Of a stretch of DNA of 64,000 nucleotides, positions 23,498 to 33,592 are shown one piece after another. Position numbers and translations under genes: made by a program. The number at the start of each line of letters is the position of its first letter. Positions within the stretch are counted from its first letter, which is position 1. This DNA is from Peromyscus leucopus (Eukaryota > Chordata > Mammalia > Rodentia > Cricetidae), in contig NC_051069.1 in NCBI RefSeq assembly GCF_004664715.2, positions 75,228,647-75,292,646 of the forward strand. The letters run 5' to 3'. The notes under the pieces are model-generated. The model was given only the letters and a program-made list of their open reading frames with translations. It made no database searches and was not told the DNA's origin.

Positions 23498-23586
23498 TCA
23501 GGGTTTGAGTTTGTAGTGCTCTGTGGTGCCGGAGATCAAACCCAGGGCTTTGTACATACTCTACTACTGAGCTATACTTCCAGCTT
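23498..23586 (-). mobile_element. RSINE/B4/ID-like SINE fragment
   Basis: 'ggagatcaaacccagggctt', 'actctactactgagctata' and 'cttccagctta' are the reverse complement of a tRNA-like SINE head with A- and B-box-like segments. Confidence 0.6.
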
Positions 23587-23785
23587 AAAACATTTGTTCA
23601 AGTTTCAAAGCAGGGCGTTTGTTTGACAAGATCACCATGTCAAAGTACACTGCAGTTTTCAAGGATGCTGTGGTATAAGAAGTTTTTCCTGCCTTTTTCA
23701 ATCAGAGAGATGGGTTTCACTGATACCCCATTGTTTTCTATCAGTAAATAGTGATATGCTCACTGAACCACAGAATAAAAGTCCG

Positions 23786-24118
23786 GTTGGTTTGTACCTG
23801 GAATGTGGCCCCAAAAACTTGTATTTCCTCAGTGGTTGATGCTATTAACGGTTGGGGCCTAGTTGGAGGAAGTAGGTCACTGGAGAGAATGGGATGCCTC
23901 TGCCCCTTGCTTCCTCTTTCTGATACCTGTGTCCTCTTAAGCGAGCTGCTTTGTTCCACCATGCACTCCATGCCATGGTGTCCTTCCTTATCATGGGCCT
24001 AGAAGTCATCAAAGCAGCTCTGATGACAGACAAACTGAAACCATGAACCAAAGGAAATCTAGCTCTTGAGGCTGTGTTTCTTAGGAATTTTGTCATAGTT
24101 GTGGAAAACTGACTAACA
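23786..24118 (+). mobile_element. MaLR-type LTR
   Basis: 'acctggaatgtggcccc', 'ggttggggcctagttggagg', 'ttcctctttctgatacct', 'tgttccaccatgcactcc' and the end 'aaaactgactaaca' follow the rodent/mammalian MaLR LTR order. Confidence 0.7.
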
Positions 24119-24148
24119 CGAAGAAAACTCTCCTTCTCTCCCCGCACC

Positions 24149-24150
<2 letters not shown>

Positions 24151-24229
<79 letters not shown>
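24151..24229. repeat. (GT)n(GA)n compound microsatellite
   Basis: About 17 GT units (24151-24184) switch directly to about 22 GA units (24185-24229), both uninterrupted. Confidence 0.97.
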
Positions 24230-24230
<1 letters not shown>

Positions 24231-24350
24231 CTAGCATCAATAAGTAGAAACATAATTGAGTGTTATCATCCAGTCTTCCATGTAGAGATGATAAAATTAA
24301 TGTCAACTTATCAAAAGAATGTAATCTCTAAATAATAGCTTTCTTTGTAA

Positions 24351-24352
<2 letters not shown>

Positions 24353-24386
<34 letters not shown>

Positions 24387-24778
24387 ATGCATGTGTGTGT
24401 GAATATGAGTGCATGTACATTTATGTAAATGGATGCAGAGGCCAGAAGAGGTCAACTTTGGGGGTTGTTCCTCAGGTACCACCAACCTTAGTGTCTGTTT
24501 TTGTTTTTGTTTGGTTTGGTTGCTTTGTTTTTGTTTGTTTGTTTGTTTTGTTTTGTTTTTTTAATGTAGTGTCTTCCTCTGGCCCGGAACTGGCCCCTTA
24601 AGCTGGACAGGCTGGCTAAGGAGTTCCAAGGGTCCTCCTGCCTCTACCTCCCCAGCCCGAGGATTCCAAGCACCCAGCACCATGCTTGGCCTGTTGACCG
24701 AGTGCTGGAGAGGGAACCCAGTCGGCATGCTTGAGTGGAAAGCACTTTGCCAGATGAGCCATCTGCCCAGGCCTCTTC
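24353..24778 (-). mobile_element. B4-type SINE with GT tail
   Basis: The GT tract (24353-24384) forms the reverse 3' tail. 'gaggccagaagaggtcaac', 'ggttgttcctcaggtacc', 'ggtcctcctgcctctacc', 'tggcctgttgaccgagtgct' and 'gccagatgagccatctg' follow reverse B4 order. A T/G-rich expansion (24497-24561) replaces part of the centre. Confidence 0.68.
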
Positions 24779-25126
24779 GTAACCTGTCAAAGGATCATGT
24801 GTGTATAACCGCCAACTGCAAATATACATTCGCCTGCCAACACCTGCTCACTAGAGCTGGTCTATGAAACAAAAAAGGATACGAGTTAAGAGGAATGAGT
24901 TTTGAGTGGCTGCTTCATTATACTTTGTATATTTGGGTATTAACTTCCCAATGACTTTTAAGTTTAACTGTGTGTATTTTCAATGTTCCTTTAGAAATAT
25001 CTCTGTAGATAATTGCAAAGAACCAAGCTATATCATACACCTTGAAGTTTATCAAGAGAAATATTATTCCTGAGTCAGAAACTAGAGAGTTTCAGGGGTG
25101 GAAAGTTAATCTAAAAGGTGACCTTT
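24779..25126. other. Unclassified sequence
   Basis: Nothing recognised. Confidence 0.4.
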
Positions 25127-25345
25127 AAATAACTTTTAAAATTGTATTTGTTTTATTTATTTCATGTGTATGGGTGTTTTGCATGTATGTATGTTGGTTT
25201 CCTGCATGCATGTAGTGACCAAGGAGGCCAGAAGAGGGTATTGGATCCCCTGCAACTGAGTTACAGACTGTTGTGAGCTGCCATGTGGGTGCTGGGAATT
25301 TTACCTGCATCCTCTGAAAGGGCAGCTATTAGCTGCCTTATAGCT
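25127..25345 (-). mobile_element. B2/B3 SINE
   Basis: 'ttatttcatgtgtatgggtg', 'ggaggccagaagagggtatt', 'gagttacagactgttgtgag', 'ctgccatgtgggtgctggg' and 'catcctctgaaagggcagc' are the reverse complement of B2/B3. The 5' end is truncated. Confidence 0.88.
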
Positions 25346-25830
25346 GACCTTCTTAAATTAGTTCCTATAGCCTCATTTACTGTGGAAAATTCTGAGGAAT
25401 ATGTCTATAATTACTGGAATTTGGAGATTTTAGAAGGTCACCTTTTTAGACCTGAAAACTTCTAGAGCTTTTGCTCACTGGCCAGTTGCCAAGGACTGAG
25501 TCCCTTTCCACATGAACTAAACATGTAATTTTATAGTTTTTTAAAAAAACATGCATATCTGAATGGTAATTGCCACAAATCCTTAAGAGCAACACTAGGT
25601 GTGTATTATTTTAAAATATCTTTTACCAATAAGAAGTTCCCGAGTTTCATCTTCTTCACTGTGCTACAGAATTAAATGTCTTAAAGTAATGAAGCTTAAA
25701 TGCCCCTTGAGCTCCCTGACAAAGGTATGACTTGAAAGGACGCCAAATCAGTTGGAAAGTGAAGGCAGACTTGCTGGCTGGCAGTCACATTTTCCACCAC
25801 TGGTGTTTCTGATCTATCAAGTAAGGAGGT
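25346..25830. other. Unclassified sequence
   Basis: No family or gene recognised. Confidence 0.4.
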
Positions 25831-25887
25831 GAACTAACAACAACAAAACAAAACAAAACAAAACAAACAAAAAAAAACAAAACAAGA
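25831..25887. repeat. (CAAAA)n-rich tract
   Basis: CAAAA and CAAA words in an A-rich run. Confidence 0.9.
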
Positions 25888-25992
25888 TGGACAAGGAAGG
25901 AAAAGCACAAAGGGAGTGAGATTGAAATGAAGCAAAGAAAAATTAAAAACAAAAACATAGTTTCCAAAGCAGCAATGGAGCACATCAGTGTT

Positions 25993-26589
25993 TGTGGTGG
26001 TATTGTGCCCCCTAATATATTGTGCATCCTAATAAACTTATCTGGGGTCAGAGAACAGAACAGCCACTAGATATAGAGGCCAGAAAATAGTGGTAGCTCA
26101 CACCTTTTTTTTTTTTTTTTGGTTTTTCGAGACAGGGTTTCTCTGTGCAGCTTTGCGCCTTTCCTGGATCTCGCTCTGTAGACTAGGCTGGCCTTGAACT
26201 CACAAAGATCCGCCTGCCTCTGCCTCCCGAGTGCTGGGATTAAAGGCGTGTGCCACCACCGCCCGGCTCACACCTTTAATCCTAGCATTCCAGAGGCAGA
26301 GATCTGCCTGGATCTCTGTGAATTTAAAGCCACACTGGAAACAGCCAGGCATGGTGACTCACACCTTTAATCCCAGGAAGTGATAGCTTTTAGGCTTCTA
26401 GCAGCAGTTCAGCTGAGACCCATTCTGGATGAGGACTCAGAGGCTTCCAGTCTGAGGAAACAGGATCAGCTGAGGAATTGGTGAGGTGAGGTGGCTGTGG
26501 CTTGTTCTGCTTCTCTGATCTTCCAGCATTCACCCCAATACTCTCCAGGTTTGTTTTTATTAATAAGAACTTTTAAGATTCATGCTACA
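25993..26589 (+). mobile_element. Solo LTR with embedded B1-like modules
   Basis: Starts 'tgtggtggtattg', ends 'aagattcatgctaca'. Flanking hexamers are 'agtgtt' before and 'ggtgtt' after (5 of 6). 'aataaacttatctggggtca' lies near the start. Two B1-like modules ('tcacacctttaatcc') lie inside. The first is interrupted by a young B1 (26108-26267). A second copy of this LTR is at 33147-33592. Terminal TG/CA and a 6-bp duplication suggest an ERVK-like origin. Strand is by the convention used here. Confidence 0.8.
26108..26267 (-). mobile_element. Young B1 inserted into a B1-like module
   Basis: Reverse B1 with poly(T) tail, 'tcgagacagggtttctctg', the 'agctttgcgcctttcctgg' module and 5' end 'ccaccaccgcccggc'. 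A 10-bp duplication 'tcacaccttt' flanks it (26098-26107, 26268-26277), itself part of the host's B1-like module. Confidence 0.97.
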
Positions 26590-27211
26590 GGTGTTATTCT
26601 CCAACTGCTAATGACATAAAGAGAATTCAAGAACACCGGGAATGTGTCCTCAGTGAGTCATGGTAAATAAACAGAAAAGGGCCTATCTATAAAATGAAGT
26701 ATTTTCAACTGTGATATAAGAAGGGAATGTTTTAGGTAAATGATTTCAAATGACGCTATAAATACAGGTTCATTTCATATTTTAATTTCAAAATTGACTC
26801 TCCAGGCCTGCCACACACTTGGCGGACCCTGTCAGACCCAGGCCACGGTGGCACAACAGCACCTCTGATGAGGTGACAGGCAGCAAGAAGACAGAATTGG
26901 GGAAACTAATTGGATTTCTCATCTAACTTGCCCTTTTGGAAATAAACGAGATTCATTTCTTTTGACAGGAGTAATTCCTGGGACTAAGATTCATCTCTGT
27001 GCATTTTTTTTTAATAGATAAATGATCATGGTCTTCTCTTTGTATACAGTATTCTATCTGTATGCTCTCCCATAAAAACTCTAAGGGGAGCAGGTACAAG
27101 CAAAGGTTGGTGTTGGTCCTTCTAGATCACAATTTCCACAGAAGCTAGTAATCAATGGGTGATGGTAACTGGATAGTTAGAGAGGATGTCATTAAATTAA
27201 GACGAATGGAC
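26590..27211. other. Unclassified sequence
   Basis: No family or gene recognised. Confidence 0.4.
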
Positions 27212-27305
27212 TTAGAGTGAGGGATGAGGCTCAGCAACATAGTACTGGTCTAATACATATGAGACCCTGGTTTCATCCCCAATGCACATGCATACACATG
27301 TGAAT

Positions 27306-27357
<52 letters not shown>

Positions 27358-27364
27358 ACACACA
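27212..27364 (+). mobile_element. ID/B4-like SINE head with CA tail
   Basis: 'gagggatgaggctcagcaac', 'gagaccctggtttcatcccc' resembles an ID-type tRNA-derived SINE. It runs into a CA tract at 27306-27364. Confidence 0.65.
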
Positions 27365-27400
27365 ACCAATTTAGATAAACTGTTTTCAAAATATACTCCT

Positions 27401-27756
27401 TGTCTTAGTTAAGGTTTCTACTGCTGTGAAGAGACACCAAGACCACAGCAACTCTTATAAAGGAACACATTTAGTTAGGAGGGCTCTCTGCCAGTTTCAC
27501 AGGATTAGCCCATTATCATTATGGCAGAAACCAAGTCAGACTCGGTGCTAGAGAAGGAGCTGAGAGTTCTTACATCTTGACTCACAGGTAACAGGAAGTG
27601 GTCTGAGGCACTGGGAAGTATCTTGAGCATATGTGACCTCAAAGCCCACCCCCACAATGGCACACCTCCTCCAACAAGGCCCTACCTAGTTCAACAAGGC
27701 CACACCTCTCATTAGTGCCACTCTCTTTGGGGCCCATTTTCTTTCAAACCACCACA
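27401..27756 (-). mobile_element. MaLR solo LTR with perfect 5-bp duplication
   Basis: Starts 'tgtcttagttaaggtttcta' and ends 'ctttcaaaccaccaca'. The pentamer 'ctcct' stands immediately before (27396-27400) and after (27757-27761). TG..CA ends with a 5-bp duplication are the signature of an ERVL-class LTR. The body ('gagacaccaagaccacagc', 'cctccaacaaggccctacc') is the common rodent MaLR family seen also at 61885-62221 and 63689-64000. Confidence 0.93.
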
Positions 27757-28082
27757 CTCCTTAAAATAAAACTTGGTACAGTGCAGAACATTAGAATAAG
27801 ACCCAGTGTGACTGTCAATTAGCATTAGCATGTAGTGAGCTCTGTTGCACGCACATGTATTCATGAATAAAAAGAAATGTGAAAGTAAAGGGCCATGTGT
27901 CTGGAGAACTGTAAACAGCAAATAGCCAAGATTTCTGATGACTCTGTCATAGATTTTGCATCATTGAATAGTCTCTAGAATACATAGAATACAGTAGTTA
28001 TAAAAGAAATGAGCCTACAAATCCAAAATGGGAAAGGACTCAGGTCTATATTCACAACACACTAGTCTTTTGAACTAAAGAT

Positions 28083-28203
28083 TGTAGCTAGGGTTTTCCT
28101 GCCTGGCCCACAGTCAGGACAAATCTTTGTCACCCGCCAGTCCCACAGCCGCTCAGACCCAACCAAGTAAACACAGATTTGTCATACAGAACATCCCACA
28201 GCA
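28083..28203 (-). mobile_element. Internally deleted LTR (family of 38687)
   Basis: The first about 90 bp ('tgtagctagggttttcctgc', 'ccaaccaagtaaacacaga') and the last about 25 bp ('cagaacatcccacagca') of the LTR family are present. About 270 bp between them are absent. No matching hexamers flank it. An 11-C run follows at 28205-28215. Confidence 0.85.
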
Positions 28204-28215
28204 ACCCCCCCCCCC

Positions 28216-29214
28216 ATTTTTTTTCAAAAAGGAAGGTTCTAACCTTGACAAAGTAAAAATACATATACTTTGGGAATTTGGGCGCAGCTTCTCTTACTAC
28301 TTCCTGCTGGAGGGGGGCACTATATCTTATGGGGACACAGAGAAAATTTTAGGATTATGGAATAGTCCATGAGGCTGTATTGTCTGAGCCAGTTGCCTTA
28401 AATCCGATCTGGATGTTGGATTATCTGGGCCATGGTGTCATCAGAGACCTTTCAGGGGGTCTTGGCTGGTCAAACCTGATGTATCTTAATCTGGAACAAA
28501 TCCATAGCCTCTGGCTTTCTGTAGAAACAAAAACAGAGCCTCCTTTCCAAAGCAACACATCCTTATATCCAAATTTTAAAGTCAAGGAATCTTTAAAATA
28601 TACATATTGGTTTAACTCAACATCTTTTACAATCAAATGTTTTTTTGCAGTTAAAAATCCCAAAGACAACACAATCCAGATACTCTGTGTAATATTAATC
28701 TTTACGTGGCTTATTTTTTATATTAATTTTACTGTCTCTTTAAAGACTTTATTTTTTAAAACTATGTATTTGTTTTTATAACTGTATATATCACCTTTTT
28801 TGTCTCTTTCAAGCCTACGAATATTTTACACACATTGTAAACTATTACATCTGAATCTCTCTTATTGTGAATCTATTGCTTTAAACTGCAGCATTTGTTA
28901 AGACTGAAATGGTGCTATGGCTGCTGACTCCGCCCACCTCAGCTTCCCAACATGGCGGTGGTATGTTTACTGCCAGCTCTGGGAGCTATCTTGGATCTAT
29001 GCTTTTATCCAAGCAGCATGTAGCCCAGAAACCTCTTTTTTTTTTTTTTTTTTTGTTTTGTACTAGCAAAGGCTAAATCCACCGCGCAGCTTAATATGCC
29101 ACTTGCAGAAGCCTTATTCCTGCCATACTGCAGGTTGAACGCACACACCAGGAACCCACAAGTAGTTCAAATTGAAATTTGTTTTCAATTAAATGTTCTG
29201 AGCATTTCATATAT
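28216..29214. other. Unclassified AT-rich sequence, possible LTR-element part
   Basis: T-rich with a 19-T run at 29036-29054. 28928-28958 holds a GC-box-like 'ctccgcccacc' and a YY1-like 'aacatggcgg'. A 133-codon frame (28380-28781) lacks any recognised domain. ERV internal or LTR sequence is possible but not shown. Confidence 0.35.
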
Positions 29215-29735
29215 GAGTTCTGTATCTATATCATTTCCATCCCTCTCTCTAACTTCTACAACTCTTCCTCCATACTCCTTCTCAAATTCATAACCTCTTA
29301 TTTAATTGTTACACACACACACATTTTTTCCTGTGAAATTTCCCCTGTCCATCTTAGCATGTCAACTGGTGTTGTCATTATGCAGGTCTTCCTTAGGAAA
29401 CCATATTGTTGCAATTATTGGTGCAGCTTCCCTGGTCCTCTAGTTAAATCTTTTCTCCCCTTCTGTAGAGATTTTCTTTGAGTCTTGAAATGGGAGTTGC
29501 ATTGTAGAAACGGGAGTTGCATTGTAGAAACGGGAGTTGCATTGTAGAAACGGGAGTTGCATTGTAGAGACGGGAGTTGCATTGTAAAGACGGGAGTTGC
29601 ATTGTAGAAATGGGAGTTGCATTGTAGAAGTTCCTATAGGGGCTGGGAACCCCGTGGTCACTTGCTCTCTGCATTTTTGCCAGTTGTGGATCTCTGTTGC
29701 AAGAAGCTTCTTTTATGAGGAGCAAGAGCTACAAT
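29215..29735 (-). mobile_element. L1-type UTR-like rodent repeat
   Basis: 'ttctcaaattcataacctc', 'gcatgtcaactggtgttgtc', 'attggtgcagcttccctgg' and 'gccagttgtggatctctg' follow the same rodent repeat as 58498-59640, which I associate with antisense L1 sequence. A 20-bp minisatellite (29491-29630) has grown inside it. Confidence 0.55.
29491..29630. repeat. 20-bp minisatellite, 7 units
   Basis: Seven contiguous 20-bp units of the form 'cgggagttgcattgtagaaa', starting at 29491, 29511, 29531, 29551, 29571, 29591 and 29611. Units differ by at most three bases (first base c or t; 3' end gaaa, gaga, aaga or gaag). Confidence 0.98.
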
Positions 29736-30400
29736 TACCTGGAAATTTCTTGCTTCCTTAAGAGAACCAGAGCACTTTTCAATGCAGACAGAGAGATTGA
29801 AGCCTTATGGCTCCTCCTCTTGGATACCTTCTAGGTAACTGGCACTATCCAGCAGGTATATGTACCTCTCATCTTCTTTGACAGATTCAGAATCAAGCGA
29901 TGATTGTGAATACATAAAAGAAAAAAAAACATAATAAACAGAAATGTTCAACGAGTTCAAAACAATAAAATTTCTGGAACTTGTGGCACTCTCAAATTTT
30001 TAACACTGCAACTCTAGAGCCATTGTCTTATTCTCTTTTCCTTTTTATTTCCCTTCCCTCTCACACTAATTCAACTGTAAAAACATCCAGGGGGGACAGG
30101 AAAGAGTGAAGTAGATGCTCAGACCAGGAAAGTCCCAGGAGCCAAAGTGGTCCAGAGCTAATGTCGGAATTCAAGGAGTGCGAAGAGGAGATGCAGAAGA
30201 AGGACACGGTGATGGATGTCAGAGACTAAGGTGGAAGGGAGTATCAACTGTGATGGGAAGTTGGAGACATTTAGGAAGACAGATTTAAACACACTCTTAT
30301 CAGTGCATCCAACTTTTCAATAGGGGGACTACAAAAATTTAAATGGAGATAACAGAAAAGAACTCTGGGGTATTGGAGTTGGAGTGCTTTGTGTAAACTA

Positions 30401-30402
<2 letters not shown>
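29736..30402. other. Unclassified sequence
   Basis: No family or gene recognised. Confidence 0.4.

Positions 30403-30446
<44 letters not shown>
30403..30446. repeat. (GT)n microsatellite
   Basis: About 21 uninterrupted GT units. Confidence 0.97.
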
Positions 30447-31078
30447 TTTTCATTCAAAAACAAATACATATAATTGTACTAACATGGATACATATCAACT
30501 TGTATACACATGCACACATATATTCTCTAGCTCCAACCACTAAGATTGCTACTCTGAGAGCAATGGCCACATCAGAAATAATTGCCATTATCCCCTAAGG
30601 GGAAACAGAGCTGCTTGGAAAAGTGGACGAAGCAGGGCAAACATGAGATACCCCTGGAGTCTCTTGCTGTGGCAAGAAATCAGGAAATGCTCACAGAATA
30701 AATGAAAGTGTTTCAAAAGCACAGGAATAATTTGAGGGGCCTCTCTCTGGCCACAGTTGAAACATCTGGATCATCAAAACACATAATAGCAATAACTGGT
30801 TGTAATGCATTGACCTAGAAAACCCTGAGGAAGCAGCCACAAAGACACAAGTAAACTTCAAGTCTAATGAAGAGTTGTTTTAGATTCACACTGTCTTCAC
30901 AACATATGTGTGAATTAAAGACAATTGAGTAAGAGTGTGGGGAAGCCTGACCGATACTAAATTATGATGAATATGAATATCAACAGTAGGAGACACATCG
31001 GAATTAGTAGGGTTTGATAGGATGCAATGAGAGAAGCCATAATTGTTTCTCTGATGCTCCTGTAAAAGATATACAGTC
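30447..31078. other. Unclassified sequence
   Basis: No family or gene recognised. Confidence 0.4.
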
Positions 31079-31308
31079 TGGAGCTGGAGAAATGGCTCAG
31101 TATTTAAGAGTTCTGGCTGCTCTTCCAGAAGATATGAATTTGATGCCCAGGACCAACATGATAGCTCACACTCATCCATAATTCCTGTCTCAGGGGTCCA
31201 GTGTCCTCTTCTGGACTCCATGGGCACCAGGCATGAACAGTGTGCACCGACATACATGTAGGCAAAGCACCCATACACATAAAATAAAAATAAATAAATA
31301 TTTTTAAA
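31079..31308 (+). mobile_element. B2 SINE
   Basis: 'ctggagctggagaaatggct', 'gctgctcttccagaagatat', 'gactccatgggcaccaggc', 'acacataaaataaaaataaa' in full B2 order with A-rich tail. Confidence 0.93.
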
Positions 31309-31685
31309 AGAGAGATAATCTGCAACTATTCATGAGGAACCATTAGGCAAAACCAAATTCATACACATACTATAAAACATAGACTGAAACTTCAAAAATA
31401 ACAATAATGTAAATGTTAAGGAAAAAAATTGAGATTGTTCAAAGTGAAATGAAACAAAAAAGACATGATAGTGAAGGCAGCCCAGAATTCTGGACTGGAT
31501 AATTTCTCTATAAACATTATAAGGACATGTGGGAGATGGGATCTGAAGACTAGATAGCATTACTTTACTGAGTTTAATCTCCTGATCTTGATGGTTGTCC
31601 TAACAAGTTGAACTGTGCCCTCCCTTCAAACTCAAATCTTCCTTTGGGGACTTAAACATTTTAGCATCTATATACTTTTAAATTT
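31309..31685. other. Unclassified sequence
   Basis: AT-rich, nothing recognised. Confidence 0.4.
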
Positions 31686-31757
31686 TAGAGGTGCTGGAGA
31701 TATGGCTCAATAGTTAGGAGCACTTGCTGCTCTTGCAAAGGACCTGGTACTGTTTCA
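31686..31757 (+). mobile_element. B2 SINE head, 3' part missing
   Basis: 'gaggtgctggagatatggct' to 'gctgctcttgcaaaggacc' is the B2 5' part. Similarity stops where L1 sequence begins, so the L1 probably cut it. Confidence 0.8.
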
Positions 31758-31942
31758 GGTACCTTTCTGTAAAACCTGGTGCCTATAGATGTATAGATGT
31801 ATGAGTTTCTTCTATTCCAGTGGTCCATGTGTCTGTCTTTATGTTAATACATGTTGTATCAGTCACTACGACTCTGCAGTGTAATTTGAAATCAGGTATT
31901 GTGATACCTCTGGTGTTGGTTTTGTGTATAGGATTGCTTAAT
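31758..31942 (-). mobile_element. L1 ORF2 segment, inverted
   Basis: 'cttctattccagtggtccat', 'tctgtctttatgttaatac', 'gtaatttgaaatcaggtatt' and 'gtataggattgctt' read as L1 ORF2 on the minus strand. The next downstream segment of ORF2 follows on the plus strand from 31943, so the two parts form a 5' inversion. Confidence 0.82.
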
Positions 31943-32601
31943 GAAACTAGATCCTTGCCTTTAACCTTATAAAAAAGTGTAACTCAGAGAGGATCAAAGA
32001 CCTTAATTTATGACATGAAACTTGTAGACTACTAGAGAAAAACACAGGGGAAACACTTCATGACATTGGCTCATACGACTGTTTCCTGACTCAGAGTCTA
32101 ACACCTCAAGAAGTGAAAACAAGTATTAATCATTGGGATTTACTAAATTAAGACTTCAGCACAGCAAAAGAATGATCAACAAAGAGAAGATACAGCCTAC
32201 AACATGGGAGACAAGCACTGAAGTTATTCATCTAGTTGAGGATTAGCATCCAGAATATCTAAAGAGCAAAGGAAGTCCATAAAAGAATAAACAATACAGC
32301 CAGGAAATAGGCAACAATCTGAGTGGACATTTTCAAAAGAAGTACAAATGGCCAAGAACTATAAAAAAAAAAAATGCTTAAAAATCTTTAGCCACCAGAC
32401 ATGTGATAATCAAAACTAGAGTGGGATTCCATTGGCTATTTTTGTTTGTTTGTTCGTTTGTTTGTTTTTAATACTAGTGAGGTTGTGGCAGAAAAAGAAT
32501 GATTATACACTGCTGGTGGGAATGTAGATTAGTGCATCCGCTACAGAAATCAGTATGGAGTCCTATTAATAAACTAAACATCTAACCACCATATGGCCTA
32601 G

Positions 32602-32956
32602 TGTAGCTAGAGTTTTCCTGCCTGGCCCACAGTCAGGACAATTCTCTCTCACCTGCCAGTCCCGCAGCTGTTCAGACCCAACCAAGTAAACACACTGAGA
32701 CTTACATTACTTACAAACTGTATGGCTGTGGCAGGCTTCTAACTAGCTGTTCCTATATCTTAAATTAACCCATTTCTATTTGTTTTTAAGTTGCCACGTG
32801 GCTCGTGGCTTACTGGTCTTAACATCTTCTCACGGTGGTGGCTAGCAGTGTCTCTCTGCCTCAGCCTTCCACTTCCCAGAATTCTCCTCATCTGCTTGTC
32901 CCACCTATACTTCTGGCCAATCAGCATTTTACTTACACAGAGCGATATCCACAGCA
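32602..32956 (-). mobile_element. Solo LTR, perfect 6-bp duplication, in L1
   Basis: 355 bp from 'tgtagctagagttttcctgc' to 'gatatccacagca'. 'gcctag' stands at 32596-32601 and 32957-32962. Removing one copy rejoins the L1 phrase 'caccatatggcctag'-'ctctaccactcctgacc'. TG..CA ends and a 6-bp duplication indicate an ERVK-like LTR. Same family as 28083, 36076 and 38687. Strand is by convention (38687 copy = plus). Confidence 0.96.
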
Positions 32957-33146
32957 GCCTAGCTCTACCACTCCTGACCATATACCTAAGAATTCAAGTC
33001 AGCTTGCCACAGAGGTACCCACAAACCCATCTACTGTGGCTCCCGTCACAATAACCATGGTGTAAAAAGAGCCTTGGTGTCATCAGCAGGTGGCTAGATT
33101 AACTAGTACAGTATATAGACATGATGGAGTTTTATTTAGACATGAA

Positions 33147-33592
33147 TGTGGTGATATATTGCTTGTAATCTAAGAAATAAAAGCTTGTCTGAAGATCAGA
33201 GGACAGAGCTAGCCACAGAGTTAGCCATAGAGGTCAAACAATGGTGGCACATGCCTTTAATCCTAGCACTCAGAGGTAGGGGCGGAGATCTGTCTGGATT
33301 TCTGTCAGTTTAAGGCCACACTGGGCTACAAGAGCTTAATCCAGTCTAAAAGAGAAGCAGCCAAGCAGTGGTGGCACACACCTTTAACTCCAGCACTAGC
33401 AAAGTTGGTTGGGCTGAGAAAGGAACATAAGGCAGGAGGAGACAGGAACTCAGATCTTTTCAGGCTCTTGCAGGTTGAGGAGTTGATGAGTTAGGAGGTG
33501 GCTTACTCTGCTTCTCTGATCTTTCAATTTTCACCCTGGTATCTGGCTCTGGGTTTTTATTAAGACTTTTTATTAAGACTTTATGTGCAACA
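33147..33592 (+). mobile_element. Solo LTR with B1-like modules, in L1
   Basis: Starts 'tgtggtgatatattgcttg', ends 'actttatgtgcaaca'. Contains 'gaaataaaagcttgtctga' and two B1-like modules ('gcacatgcctttaatcctag', 'gcacacacctttaactccag'). Flanks 'catgaa' and 'cataac' match at 4 of 6. Second copy of the 25993-26589 family, here without an inserted B1. Confidence 0.85.

Noticed and set aside
23498..23586. A functional tRNA gene
   Set aside because: The tRNA-like words are those of SINE heads; no complete cloverleaf is seen. The same applies at 44040-44125 and 27212-27302.
28380..28781. 133-codon plus-strand frame with a hydrophobic C-terminal part
   Set aside because: T-rich AT-biased DNA readily gives Phe/Leu/Ile-rich frames; no start context or homologue recognised.
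29491..29630. CRISPR-like array
   Set aside because: Units are contiguous 20-mers without spacers, in a rodent genome.
29440..29725. Minus-strand frames with a repeated 'YNATPVSTMQLP'-like peptide
   Set aside because: They arise from the 20-bp minisatellite. A 20-bp period is not a multiple of 3, so the repeat cycles through frames.
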